The translations under genes were made by a program, and so were the position numbers. Positions 25,486 to 33,652 of a stretch of DNA of 64,000 nucleotides are shown here, in pieces. The notes beneath the pieces are model-generated. The model did no database searches. It saw only the letters and a list, made by a program, of their open reading frames with translations, and was not told where the DNA came from. The first letter of the stretch is position 1; each line of letters starts with the position of its first letter. This DNA comes from Paenibacillus aurantius (GTDB lineage: Bacteria; Bacillota; Bacilli; Paenibacillales; NBRC-103111), in the NCBI RefSeq assembly GCF_032268605.1, contig NZ_CP130318.1:4811501-4875500 (forward strand), given 5' to 3'.

Positions 25486-27858
25486 TTATTTCAGTTCCAC
25501 AACGGTAACCCCGGTTCCGCCTTCCCCGTAATTGCCGATCCGGTAGCTCTTTACGTGCTTGTGCCGGCGCAGAAAATCCTGTACGCCGGTCCGGAGCGCC
25601 CCGGTTCCCTTGCCATGGATCAAATAAACCTGGCTGAAGTTGGCGAGGAAGGATTCGTCCAAGAACCGGTCGATCTCGATAATCGCTTCTTCAATGTTGG
25701 AGCCGCGGAGATCCAGCTCCGTCCGCGCGTTCTCGTCCCGCGAACGCTTGACGCCCGTAACGACCTGCTGCTGAGGCTTCTGGTTCTCGGGAGCCGATTT
25801 CAGCAGCTCCAGGTCGCTCACGGGGACCTTCATCTTCAGGATCCCGAGCTGGACGGTGGCCTCGGTTCCGGCCAAGTCGACGACGTGGCCTTTCTGGCCG
25901 AGACTGCCTACGCGAACCTCATCGCCCGCACGGATCGCCCGCTCCTTCTTCGGCGGAAGCTGGCGGGAGGCGCCGGTTCCCGGCTTGCGCAGCTTCGGCG
26001 CCGCCTCGTCCAGCCGGCGCTTCGCGTCGATCAGCTGATGCTCCTTGATCGACGAACGCTCCTCGAGCGCCATCCGTCGCAGGTCGGCGACGATCGCATC
26101 GGCTTCGCGGCGGGCCTTCGCCACCGCGTCGGCCGCCTCCTGCTCCGCCTTCGCCAGGAGCCGCCCGCGCTGCTCCTCGAAGCGCCGCTGCTGGTCGTCG
26201 AGCTGCCGCTTCAGCGCTTCGACCTCGCGGTGCAGCTGCTCGGCGCTCTGGCGCTCCGCCTCCGCCGTGAGCCGGTTCTCCTCGAGCGTCGCGATCATCG
26301 TTTCCACGCGCTGGTCCTCTTCGGTGACCTGGCCGCGCGCGTGCTCGATGATCGGCTTAGCTAACCCGAGCCGCTCGGCGATGGCGAACGCGTTGCTTCG
26401 CCCCGGCACCCCGACGAGCAGCCGGTAGGTCGGGCTGAGCGTATTCACGTCGAACTCCATGCTGGCGTTGATGACGCCGCTCCGCTCATAGGCGTACGCC
26501 TTCAGCTCGCTGTAGTGGGTGGTCGCCACCATGCGGCAGCCTTTGGCGTGAATATGCTCGAGAATGGCAATGGCCAGAGCCGAGCCTTCGGCCGGATCCG
26601 TCCCCGCCCCCACTTCATCCAGAAGGACCAGGCTCTTCGGCGTCATGTTCCGGAGAATGCGGATGATGTTTGTCATATGGCTCGAGAAGGTACTGAGGTT
26701 CTGCTCGATGCTCTGCTCGTCGCCGATGTCCGCGTAGATGGAATCAAACACGCAAAGCTGGCTGCCTTCCTCAGCCGGCACGAACAAGCCGGACATCGCC
26801 ATCAGGCTGAGCAGCCCGATGGTTTTGAGCGAAACCGTTTTTCCTCCGGTGTTCGGTCCGGTCACGATGATGCTGCTGAATGAGTTGCCGAGCTCCACGT
26901 CAAGGGGAACCACTTTGTCCCGGGGAATGAGGGGATGACGCCCCTTCTTCAGCTTGAGGAACCCGCGGTCGTTCATCATCGGCAGGGTTCCCTTCCATTC
27001 CCGGGCGAGCCCCGCCTTGGCAAAGGCAAAATCCAGTTCGCCCAGAATATCCAGGTCGCTCAGAAGGAAATCCGCGATTTCCGCCACCAGCGCCGTTAAT
27101 TCCCGAAGAATTTTCTCGATCTCCGTTTCTTCCTTCAGCTTCAGCTCCCGGAGCCGGTTGTTCATCTGCACGATCACCTCCGGCTCGATGAAGAGCGTGG
27201 CCCCGGAGGTGGATTGGTCGTGGATCATCCCGCCGAAGTGCGACCGGTACTCCTGCTTAACCGGGATGACATACCGGTCGTTGCGGATCGTAATCAGGTT
27301 ATCCTGGAGCATCTTCTGAGTGGAAGGATTGCGGATCATCTGCTCGAGCCGTTCCCTCACGCGCGCTTCACCGGTTCTCAATTCCTGGCGGATCCGCCCC
27401 AGCTCCGGACTCGCCTGGTCCACGACCATGCCGTTATCGTCGATGCAGGCTTTGATTCTTTCCTCGGTCTGGCGTTCCTCGTTCAATCCCTCGGCCAGAG
27501 CGGCCAGCAGCGGAATCGGCTCATCCTCGTGTAGGACGAGAAGAAAGCGCTTCAGCCTTCGGGCCCCGTACATCGTGTTGGCGATGTCCAGAAGCTCCGC
27601 CGGATTCAGCATCCCCCCGATTTTGGAGCGTCGGAGCCCCGGTTCCACATCGCGGATTCCTCCGAAGGGAGCCCCTCCCTTCAGCCGGTCGACCTTAAAG
27701 GCTTCATCCGTAGCCTGAAGCCTCCGCTTGACTTCCTCGAGGTCGCTATGAGGCTGGAGAGCGGCCGCTCTCCTTTTGCCAAGGGAGGTTTCGGCCAAGC
27801 CTTCCAATGTATTTAAAATTTTCGTGAATTCCAAAGTTTTCAACAGTTTCGCGTCCAA
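25486..27858 (-). CDS. mutS2: MutS2 family ATPase and endonuclease
   Basis: A 790-residue DNA- or ribosome-associated protein. The N-terminal core and clamp (MDAKLLKTLEFTKIL...) lead to the ABC-type ATPase with GPNTGGKTVSL (near residue 330) and LLDEVGAGTDPAEG. A long coiled-coil arm follows (about 510-610). A C-terminal Smr nuclease domain has LDLRG and HGKGTGALR (about 715-790). It starts at a TTG at 27858 with an AAGG-type site. Family members act against homologous recombination and, in Bacillus, on collided ribosomes; which applies here is not shown. In Bacillus it follows cvpA and polX; here three plus-strand genes intervene and polX is absent. Confidence 0.95.
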   Translation of the reverse strand: MDAKLLKTLEFTKILNTLEGLAETSLGKRRAAALQPHSDLEEVKRRLQATDEAFKVDRLKGGAPFGGIRDVEPGLRRSKIGGMLNPAELLDIANTMYGARRLKRFLLVLHEDEPIPLLAALAEGLNEERQTEERIKACIDDNGMVVDQASPELGRIRQELRTGEARVRERLEQMIRNPSTQKMLQDNLITIRNDRYVIPVKQEYRSHFGGMIHDQSTSGATLFIEPEVIVQMNNRLRELKLKEETEIEKILRELTALVAEIADFLLSDLDILGELDFAFAKAGLAREWKGTLPMMNDRGFLKLKKGRHPLIPRDKVVPLDVELGNSFSSIIVTGPNTGGKTVSLKTIGLLSLMAMSGLFVPAEEGSQLCVFDSIYADIGDEQSIEQNLSTFSSHMTNIIRILRNMTPKSLVLLDEVGAGTDPAEGSALAIAILEHIHAKGCRMVATTHYSELKAYAYERSGVINASMEFDVNTLSPTYRLLVGVPGRSNAFAIAERLGLAKPIIEHARGQVTEEDQRVETMIATLEENRLTAEAERQSAEQLHREVEALKRQLDDQQRRFEEQRGRLLAKAEQEAADAVAKARREADAIVADLRRMALEERSSIKEHQLIDAKRRLDEAAPKLRKPGTGASRQLPPKKERAIRAGDEVRVGSLGQKGHVVDLAGTEATVQLGILKMKVPVSDLELLKSAPENQKPQQQVVTGVKRSRDENARTELDLRGSNIEEAIIEIDRFLDESFLANFSQVYLIHGKGTGALRTGVQDFLRRHKHVKSYRIGNYGEGGTGVTVVELK

Positions 27859-28162
27859 CGTTCCAACCTTCTCCCAGCTTTAGTCCGCCTTCGTTCATTC
27901 CTGATGAAAGCGGCACCCGGCAATCTTCTCCAGGTTACGACAAGCCCTGTCCAGCCGAATCGGTCAAAGCCTCCTCGGTCCTGCAGACCGGGGGCGTGTA
28001 TAGGGCAGGCTACCTCTATTATAGCTAACCCCTGCAGGATACGCTATTCGGCGAGTTGGGTTATACCTAAAAATTCCACCTCCCCTTCCCTCATATAACT
28101 TTGACCGAGGGGCAACCTAATTCGTACTGGCGTGGCCAAAATACCGTTTAGGAGGATCAAAC
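27859..28162. other. Divergent intergenic region between mutS2 and the holin-like gene
   Basis: No gene. On the minus strand a TATAAT (near 28017) lies about 160 bases before mutS2, but no matching -35 is evident. The plus-strand start at 28163 has AGGAGG. Confidence 0.4.
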
Positions 28163-28534
28163 GTGCACATTCTGGGTCATATCGTCCGCTTTATCGTTTC
28201 CGCCCTGGTGCTTCTGGTTACCGGATGGCTCGTACCGGGCTTTAGAGTGGGAGGCTTCGGCAGCGCCCTTCTTCTCGCCCTTGTCATTGCGGTGCTCGGC
28301 TGGATCCTGGAAGGCATTTTCGGAAGAAGGATCACTCCTTTCGGCCGTGGAATTATCGGCTTTCTCTCCAGTGCTTTTATTATCTGGCTGTCCCAGTTCA
28401 TTGTAGGCGGAGTCCGCGCCACGCTGATCGGGGCCATTCTGGCCGCTCTCGTTATCGGAATCATTGACCTTTTCATCCCGGTATCGGGAATAGGACGGCG
28501 GAACGGGGAAGGCGAAGAGCACGCCCGCACTTAA
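28163..28534 (+). CDS. Phage-holin-4-like (YvlD-type) membrane protein
   Basis: A 123-residue protein with four hydrophobic segments, including IVRFIVSALVLLVTGWLVPG, LLLALVIAVLGWILEGIFG and FLSSAFIIWLSQFIVGG, ending in a polar tail. The spacing fits the four-helix PF04020-type proteins. These include YvlD, an envelope-stress protein in Bacillus, and are not true phage holins. The start is a GTG with AGGAGG 7 bases upstream. There is no phage context. Function unknown. Confidence 0.75.
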   Translation: MHILGHIVRFIVSALVLLVTGWLVPGFRVGGFGSALLLALVIAVLGWILEGIFGRRITPFGRGIIGFLSSAFIIWLSQFIVGGVRATLIGAILAALVIGIIDLFIPVSGIGRRNGEGEEHART

Positions 28535-28628
28535 GAAAGCTCATGCTGCCGCAACCGAAAATCAGGCTTGACACGGCCCTTAAAAAGGCAGGTGTCCTGA
28601 CGACCGCAGGCGTCTATGATCATCCTCA

Positions 28629-28666
28629 CACCCCCGGTGCTTTTTCAGCAGCGGGGATGCTTTTTT
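28629..28666 (+). terminator. Intrinsic terminator after the holin-like gene
   Basis: CACCCCCGGTGC (28629-28640) pairs with GCAGCGGGGATG (28648-28659) with two mismatches, followed by six T. It lies about 95 bases after the stop. Confidence 0.75.
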
Positions 28667-28824
28667 CTCCGAGAATAGGTCCAAAATCCTTCACCGGATT
28701 GTCACCACACGGCACGCCCTTTTTCCCTTAGAATGGTAATCAAAGAGGTCCGCAGACGGCCGAAGCATCATGATAGTTACCGCCGTCGGAAACGGAACCA
28801 TTAACCAGCTGGAGGGAAAAAGGT

Positions 28825-29190
28825 ATGCGTAAAGTGGGATTGGCCATGGCCGCGATCATGCTTATGCTCGCATTGGCGGCATGCGGCAAGGAAGAGCCGA
28901 AAGCGGTGGATACGGCGGCAAGCGCCAACGCGCGGGAGATCAAAATCACCGCTCAAAATTTCGATTTTGACCAGAAGGAAATCCGCATCAAGAAGGGCGA
29001 AACGGTTAAATTCACCCTGGAGAACAAGGAAGGGATGCACGGCATGGAGGCCAAGGAGCTCGGCCTGAACGTGAAGGGCGGATCGAGTCAAACCATTACC
29101 GCCGACAAAACGGGAACGTTCAACCTGAAGTGCTCCATCATATGCGGAGCCGGCCATGGGAACATGGTCTCAAAAATTATCGTGGAATAA
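28825..29190 (+). CDS. CuA-type cupredoxin lipoprotein (cytochrome oxidase subunit II-like)
   Basis: A 121-residue exported lipoprotein with lipobox LAAC (Cys20), then a cupredoxin domain. The copper-binding segment CSIICGAGHGNM (Cys103, Cys107, His111, Met114) together with His72 in GMHGM matches the binuclear CuA site of cytochrome c oxidase subunit II. Here it stands alone without oxidase genes. It may bind or deliver copper, or carry electrons at the membrane surface. GGAGGG precedes the ATG and a terminator follows. It lies between a membrane protein gene and an SDR gene with no clear functional link. Confidence 0.85.
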   Translation: MRKVGLAMAAIMLMLALAACGKEEPKAVDTAASANAREIKITAQNFDFDQKEIRIKKGETVKFTLENKEGMHGMEAKELGLNVKGGSSQTITADKTGTFNLKCSIICGAGHGNMVSKIIVE

Positions 29191-29208
29191 GACCACGGGG
29201 ATTGATTA

Positions 29209-29235
29209 GCCTTCCGGCTTTTCCGGAGGGCTTTT
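29209..29235 (+). terminator. Intrinsic terminator after the CuA lipoprotein gene
   Basis: GCCTTCCGG-CTTTT-CCGGAGGGC followed by TTTTG, about 20 bases past the stop. Confidence 0.88.
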
Positions 29236-29355
29236 GTCTTTGGGGGCTATTATAAGGATTTCTTGGAAGGACCTTCAAATAGTGTTATGGGCCGGCGGGT
29301 TCCGCTGCTTCCCTGGATTTGGTATGCTGAAGATAATCTTAGCAAGGGGGTAGGA

Positions 29356-30045
29356 ATGATGGGTCTTTTCGATAAAGTGGTATTGATCAGCGGAGCGGGA
29401 AGCGGGCTTGGGGAAGCGGCGGCGGTAACCCTGGCGGCCAAAGGAGCGGTTGTCCTGCTGTGCGGACGAAGAAAAGACCGGCTGGAGGCGGTCCGGGACC
29501 GGATCGAAAAGCAAGGCGGACGAGCGCATGTACTTGCCGCAGACGTCTCCTCGGAAGCCGAGGTGACCCGGCTGTTCCGGGAAGCCGAGCGGCTCTGCGG
29601 ACGGGTGGATGTCCTGATCAATAACGCCGCCGTCTTCCGGCCCGGCTCGGTCGCGGAAACGACACTCGAGGACTGGAACGAGCAGCTCTTCACGAACCTG
29701 ACGGGTGCTTTCCTGATGACCCGGGCCTGCCTGCCCCTCATGCGTAACCAAGGCTACGGACGAATCATCAACGTCACCTCGGGAATGGCCCAGAACGGAG
29801 CCGGGGGCTTTGCGGCCTACAGCGCCAGCAAGGCCGGCTTGGAGTCCTTGACCCGGACAACGGCCGACGAGGAAAGCGGCTCCAACATCCTGGTTAATCT
29901 GTTTAATCCCGGCACCATCAAGACGGAAATGCACGCCACCGGCCGGGACCCCTATTCCGTTGTCGGAGAATTTGCCAGTCTTGCCGACCTGCCGGATCGC
30001 AGCTTCACCGGCCGGCTGGTGGACGCCGCCGTAAGGATCCCCTAA
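29356..30045 (+). CDS. Short-chain dehydrogenase/reductase
   Basis: A cytoplasmic NAD(P)-dependent oxidoreductase of 229 residues. The dinucleotide loop is GAGSGLG (13-19), NNAA follows in the middle, and the catalytic Ser142, Tyr155 and Lys159 are in VTSG and YSASK. Arg residues after the second strand (CGRRKDR) favour NADPH. The start at 29356 follows GGGGGTAGGA; a second ATG is adjacent. The C terminus is short for the family. The substrate is unknown. It ends convergently with the cvpA operon. Confidence 0.88.
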   Translation: MMGLFDKVVLISGAGSGLGEAAAVTLAAKGAVVLLCGRRKDRLEAVRDRIEKQGGRAHVLAADVSSEAEVTRLFREAERLCGRVDVLINNAAVFRPGSVAETTLEDWNEQLFTNLTGAFLMTRACLPLMRNQGYGRIINVTSGMAQNGAGGFAAYSASKAGLESLTRTTADEESGSNILVNLFNPGTIKTEMHATGRDPYSVVGEFASLADLPDRSFTGRLVDAAVRIP

Positions 30046-30107
30046 AAGGGATGCGAATGCTCTAACGAATAAGGCACCAGCCGACTTGAGGGCTTTTCGC
30101 GGAATCC

Positions 30108-30164
30108 AAAAAACGCCCCTTCTCCCGACATGGCACCAGATGCCTATCGAGAGAGGGGGCGTTT
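30108..30164 (-). terminator. Terminator of the zapA-cvpA transcript
   Basis: On the minus strand AAACGCCCCCTCTCTCGA... pairs with ...GAGAAGGGGCGTTT, then six T. It lies between the convergent SDR and cvpA genes and may act in both directions. Confidence 0.8.
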
Positions 30165-30197
30165 GGCTTGCAGACGATCTTTCGCATTGCAGTTCGG

Positions 30198-30749
30198 TCA
30201 AGGGTTCCTTCCCGGCCAGATGGGAAGGGTATCCAGCAGGCCCGGCAGGCTCTCCATCACGAACGTGGCCAAGCGGGAGCGGGTCATGGCCTGCTGGATC
30301 GGGTCCGAGGGCACGACCGACAAGACGTGCACCAGCACCCAGAACAGCAGGGCGGCTTCCAGAAAGGAAAGCGCGGCGCCTCCCCAGCGGTTTAAGCTGT
30401 TCAAACCCGGCACCTGAGCTATCACGTTCAGGACGTGGCCTATGACGGACAGGGCGATTTTGACCGCAAAGAAGATAAGGGCGAAGGCCAGCGCCCGCAG
30501 AATGTAATCTTCGAGCCGCAGGCTCTGAACGGCATACTCATACTTCTTGTAGGAGAAGAAGGCTTCGAGAGGAAGCCACTTCGCCAGCACCGGCGCCAGG
30601 GCCCCGGCGTACTTGTAGGCGGCCAAATAGGCCAGGATCAGACCGGCCAGCGAAACGAGCTGGCCGATCAGTCCCCGCCTGTAGCCGACAACGAGGGCGA
30701 ACAGGAAGCCCGCTGTCACGGCTACATCAAGAGTAGTCATCGCCGGCAT
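30198..30749 (-). CDS. cvpA: CvpA family membrane protein
   Basis: A 183-residue protein with four membrane segments and the CvpA pattern LDVAVTAGFLFALVVGYRRGLIGQLVSLAG at the N terminus (split here by a short turn). The ATG is directly next to the ZapA fusion stop (TAGATG), so translation is coupled. Position next to zapA and near mutS2 is conserved in Bacillus (yshB). Family members were linked to colicin V production; their real role in Gram-positives is unclear. Confidence 0.88.
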   Translation of the reverse strand: MPAMTTLDVAVTAGFLFALVVGYRRGLIGQLVSLAGLILAYLAAYKYAGALAPVLAKWLPLEAFFSYKKYEYAVQSLRLEDYILRALAFALIFFAVKIALSVIGHVLNVIAQVPGLNSLNRWGGAALSFLEAALLFWVLVHVLSVVPSDPIQQAMTRSRLATFVMESLPGLLDTLPIWPGRNP

Positions 30750-33464
30750 CTATTTGGGGCTCGGCTCTTCGCTTTCCATGACAAGCTCGATCCATTCGTT
30801 ATATTCCTTCTTCAGAAGCTCATACTCGTTCTGCAGCCGGCTGTATTTCTCCGCCAGTCCCATCTCCGCCTGCTCCCGGCTATCGAACCGTTCCTTCTCC
30901 TGGTGAAGCGCAAGCTCCAGCCGCTCGGCCTCACGCTCCCGCCGTTCCAGCTCCTCCTGCTGTTCGCTGTACAGCTCCTGCAGGGTGCGGTACTCGCTGT
31001 CCAGCGAATCCGCGCGGCCGGCTGCGGCTTCCAGCTGACCGGACAGCTCGCTGAGCCGGTGCTTCGCCGTCCGGAGCTCTTCCTCCCGCTCCCGGGCGAG
31101 GCGTTCGTTCTTCTCCCGCTCTTCCTTAAGACTCCGCTCGAGCGCTTGGAGCTTTCGGCTTTCCTCGGCGTGTGCGCGCTCCCGCTGAGCGGCCTCCGTA
31201 AGAAGAGCCACGTGCGTCTCTTCCTTCTCGGCCGCCTCGGCTAGACGGGAAGCGGATGCCGCTTCCCGCTGCAGCGCCTGGTCACGTTCGGAACGGAGGG
31301 AGAGCAGGACGTATTCCATGCTCTCCTTCTCCTCCGTCCAGCGACGCTTCTCCTCACGCAGCTGCTCCTCCCGGCGCTCGAGCTCCGCATTCACGCGGTC
31401 CAGCTCGGCACGGCGGCGGGCTTCCTCCTCCGCCAGCCGGCCGTCCGCTTCTTCCTCGGCGAGCGTCAGCATCTCGGTCGCGGCCGCCTCGGCCTGCGCG
31501 ACCTTCTCCGCCGCTTCGGCCTTCACCTGCTCCAGCTCCCGGGCAGCGGCCGCTTCAAGCTGAGTGATCCGCTCGGTCGCCTTCGCTTCCGCCCCACGCA
31601 GCGCCTCGGCCGAAGCTGCCGCCTCCCGGGCGGACCGCTCGGCGGCTTCCGCTTCTACGCGGGACAGCTTGTCCTGCAGAGCCCGGCGGGTCTGTTCCCC
31701 TTCGGCCTCCACGAGAGCCAGCTGCTTCTCGTAGGCCTCCCGGGCCTTTTCTCCCTCCGCTGTGACTTGCGACAGCCTCGCTTCGAGAGCCTTGCGGGCA
31801 TCCTCCGCCTCCGCCTGCACCTGGGCCAGCTGCTCTTGATGGAGCCGCCGTGCACGGTCGCCGTCCGCCGTCGCCTGCGCCAGTCTCGACTCCAGCGCCG
31901 CCCTGGCTTGGGCCAGCTGCTCCTCCCGTTCCTTCAGCGCCTGCTCCTTCTCGGCCACGAGGCGCTTCTGCTCCTCCTCCGCCTCTTCCATGAGGGCGAG
32001 CTGGGCCAGCTCCTGCTCGTCCTTCAGACGGCGGAGAGCATCCTCCTGCCCCTCCCTGGCGCGGCGAAGGGCCTCGGCATGCTCGTCGCTAAGACGCTGC
32101 AACGTCTGGGCCTGCTCCTCCCGAAGCACTTGAAGGGCATGCTCGCGCTCGCCCATAAGCCGCTTCTTCTCCTGGAGGCGGACCGTCTCCGCCTCGCGGA
32201 GCTTCTCTTCCTGCTCCTTGGCGAGGCTTGCCCGCTCCCCCTTCAGCGCTTCCTCGAGACGGGCGGCCGCTTGGCTTTGCAGCTCGGCGATGCGGGCCTC
32301 CGTCTCCCGGCGCACCTCATTAAGGCGGGCTTCCGCCTGCATGAGCTGCTCCATCAGCTTACCCTGCTGCTGCTCGAAGCCGTCGGTCAGCTGCAGGCGC
32401 ATGCGCTCCTTCTCCTCGGCGGCCAGCTTCAGCTGCATCTCCTGCTCCTCACCTAGACGCAGACGCTCCATCTCGAGCTCGTCCTCGAACCGCGTCTGGT
32501 CCTCGAGCCGCAGCTGCTGCGACCGCTCCTGCTCCTGGCGGACGGCCTCGTCCAGGCGGGCTCTCGCTTCCGCATGCAGCTCGTCCAGACGGACAAGGGC
32601 CGCTCGGCGTTCCTCTTCCCTGGCCGCCCGCTCCTTCGCGAGCTCCTCCACAAGGCGCACCTGCTCCTGCTCGAGCTTCTCCCGCGCCGTCGCCGTTTCC
32701 GCCTGCAGCCGGTGCAGCTCCTCCGTCAGCTCGGAGTACTCGCGGGATTTCTCCTGCTCCAGCTCGCGCAGCACTTCCATCTCTTCGGTCCGCTCGTGGA
32801 TCACCTTGTCCCGCTCGGCCAGCACTTCCGCGTGACGGCGTTCGAGCTCCGACAAGCCCTCCGCGTGCTGCTTCTCGAGCTTCGCCCGTTCCTCCGTCCA
32901 GCGGGCCTGCTCGGCCTTGCGGGCGTTCTGCAGCTGGGTCAGCTCCTGCCGGACGGTGGTCAGCTGCTGGTTCAGCTTCGCCTGCTCGTCGAGCTGCATC
33001 CGCAGCTTGCGCTCCGTTTCCTTCTCGCGCTCGATCGACCGGTCCAGCTCCGCTTCCTTGGCCTGCGTCTGCTGCTCCAGAAGCTTCCGCTCTTCGGCCC
33101 AGCGCCCCTGCTCCTTGCGGTACTTCTCAATCTCCTCGCGGAGTCCCCGGGCCGTTTCCTTGAGCTTTTCCTGCTCTTCGGTAAGCTTGATATGTTTTTC
33201 TTCCATTTCCCGGAGGGCAATCAGCTCGTCGATGGCCTGATCCAGGTCGTTTTTTATTTTCAAATGGTCGTCCGCCATGTTTACGGCCGCCAGAACCGCA
33301 ATTTTCGTCGTGTCCAGGCGCCCGTCGCGGTTCGCAATCTGGTGCATATGATCGTTCACATGGGCCGCCACCCGCTTCATATAGCCGATGCTGTGATTGC
33401 CCATTAGGCGATAGCTCGTTCCGTATATGTCAACCGTTAGACGTGTTCTTTCTTCAGAGTTCAC
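30750..33464 (-). CDS. zapA: ZapA domain fused to a giant coiled coil
   Basis: A 904-residue cytoplasmic protein. Residues 1-90 are a ZapA domain (LTVDIYGTSYRLMGNHS..., then LDTTKIAVLAAVNMADD), which normally bundles FtsZ filaments. The remaining ~800 residues are an almost unbroken coiled coil dense in Glu, Arg, Gln, Ala and Leu, with dispersed repeats such as LAQVQAEAEDARKALEARLSQ. The start is GTG at 33464, with AGGAGG at 33474-33479 and a 9-base spacer. Normal ZapA is about 85-110 residues. It lies where Bacillus keeps zapA, after pheT and before cvpA, and the frame is uninterrupted, so this is a true fusion. A structural role at the division site is inferred. Confidence 0.85.
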   Translation of the reverse strand: MNSEERTRLTVDIYGTSYRLMGNHSIGYMKRVAAHVNDHMHQIANRDGRLDTTKIAVLAAVNMADDHLKIKNDLDQAIDELIALREMEEKHIKLTEEQEKLKETARGLREEIEKYRKEQGRWAEERKLLEQQTQAKEAELDRSIEREKETERKLRMQLDEQAKLNQQLTTVRQELTQLQNARKAEQARWTEERAKLEKQHAEGLSELERRHAEVLAERDKVIHERTEEMEVLRELEQEKSREYSELTEELHRLQAETATAREKLEQEQVRLVEELAKERAAREEERRAALVRLDELHAEARARLDEAVRQEQERSQQLRLEDQTRFEDELEMERLRLGEEQEMQLKLAAEEKERMRLQLTDGFEQQQGKLMEQLMQAEARLNEVRRETEARIAELQSQAAARLEEALKGERASLAKEQEEKLREAETVRLQEKKRLMGEREHALQVLREEQAQTLQRLSDEHAEALRRAREGQEDALRRLKDEQELAQLALMEEAEEEQKRLVAEKEQALKEREEQLAQARAALESRLAQATADGDRARRLHQEQLAQVQAEAEDARKALEARLSQVTAEGEKAREAYEKQLALVEAEGEQTRRALQDKLSRVEAEAAERSAREAAASAEALRGAEAKATERITQLEAAAARELEQVKAEAAEKVAQAEAAATEMLTLAEEEADGRLAEEEARRRAELDRVNAELERREEQLREEKRRWTEEKESMEYVLLSLRSERDQALQREAASASRLAEAAEKEETHVALLTEAAQRERAHAEESRKLQALERSLKEEREKNERLAREREEELRTAKHRLSELSGQLEAAAGRADSLDSEYRTLQELYSEQQEELERREREAERLELALHQEKERFDSREQAEMGLAEKYSRLQNEYELLKKEYNEWIELVMESEEPSPK

Positions 33465-33652
33465 TCTACTGTGCCTCCTTCCCATGCGTAAAGGCCGGTT
33501 TCACCGACACACATCGGCCCTGCCGCCCATTCGTTAAGCCGCTTCCCGTCTCTCCCCGACCGTTCGGTCCAGAAGGAAGGAAGAATCACTCTTCGAAAGC
33601 AGTCGGAAAAAGCCTTACGTATCCACTTCGGCAAAACCGGCCCGGTTTCCTG

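Noticed and set aside
28163-28534. Prophage holin
   Set aside because: There are no phage lysis or structural genes nearby, and the four-helix pattern fits chromosomal YvlD-type proteins.
31767-33407. Long Leu-rich plus-strand frames opposite the ZapA fusion
   Set aside because: They arise from the repeated gag/gaa codons of the coiled coil read backwards as ctc/ttc.
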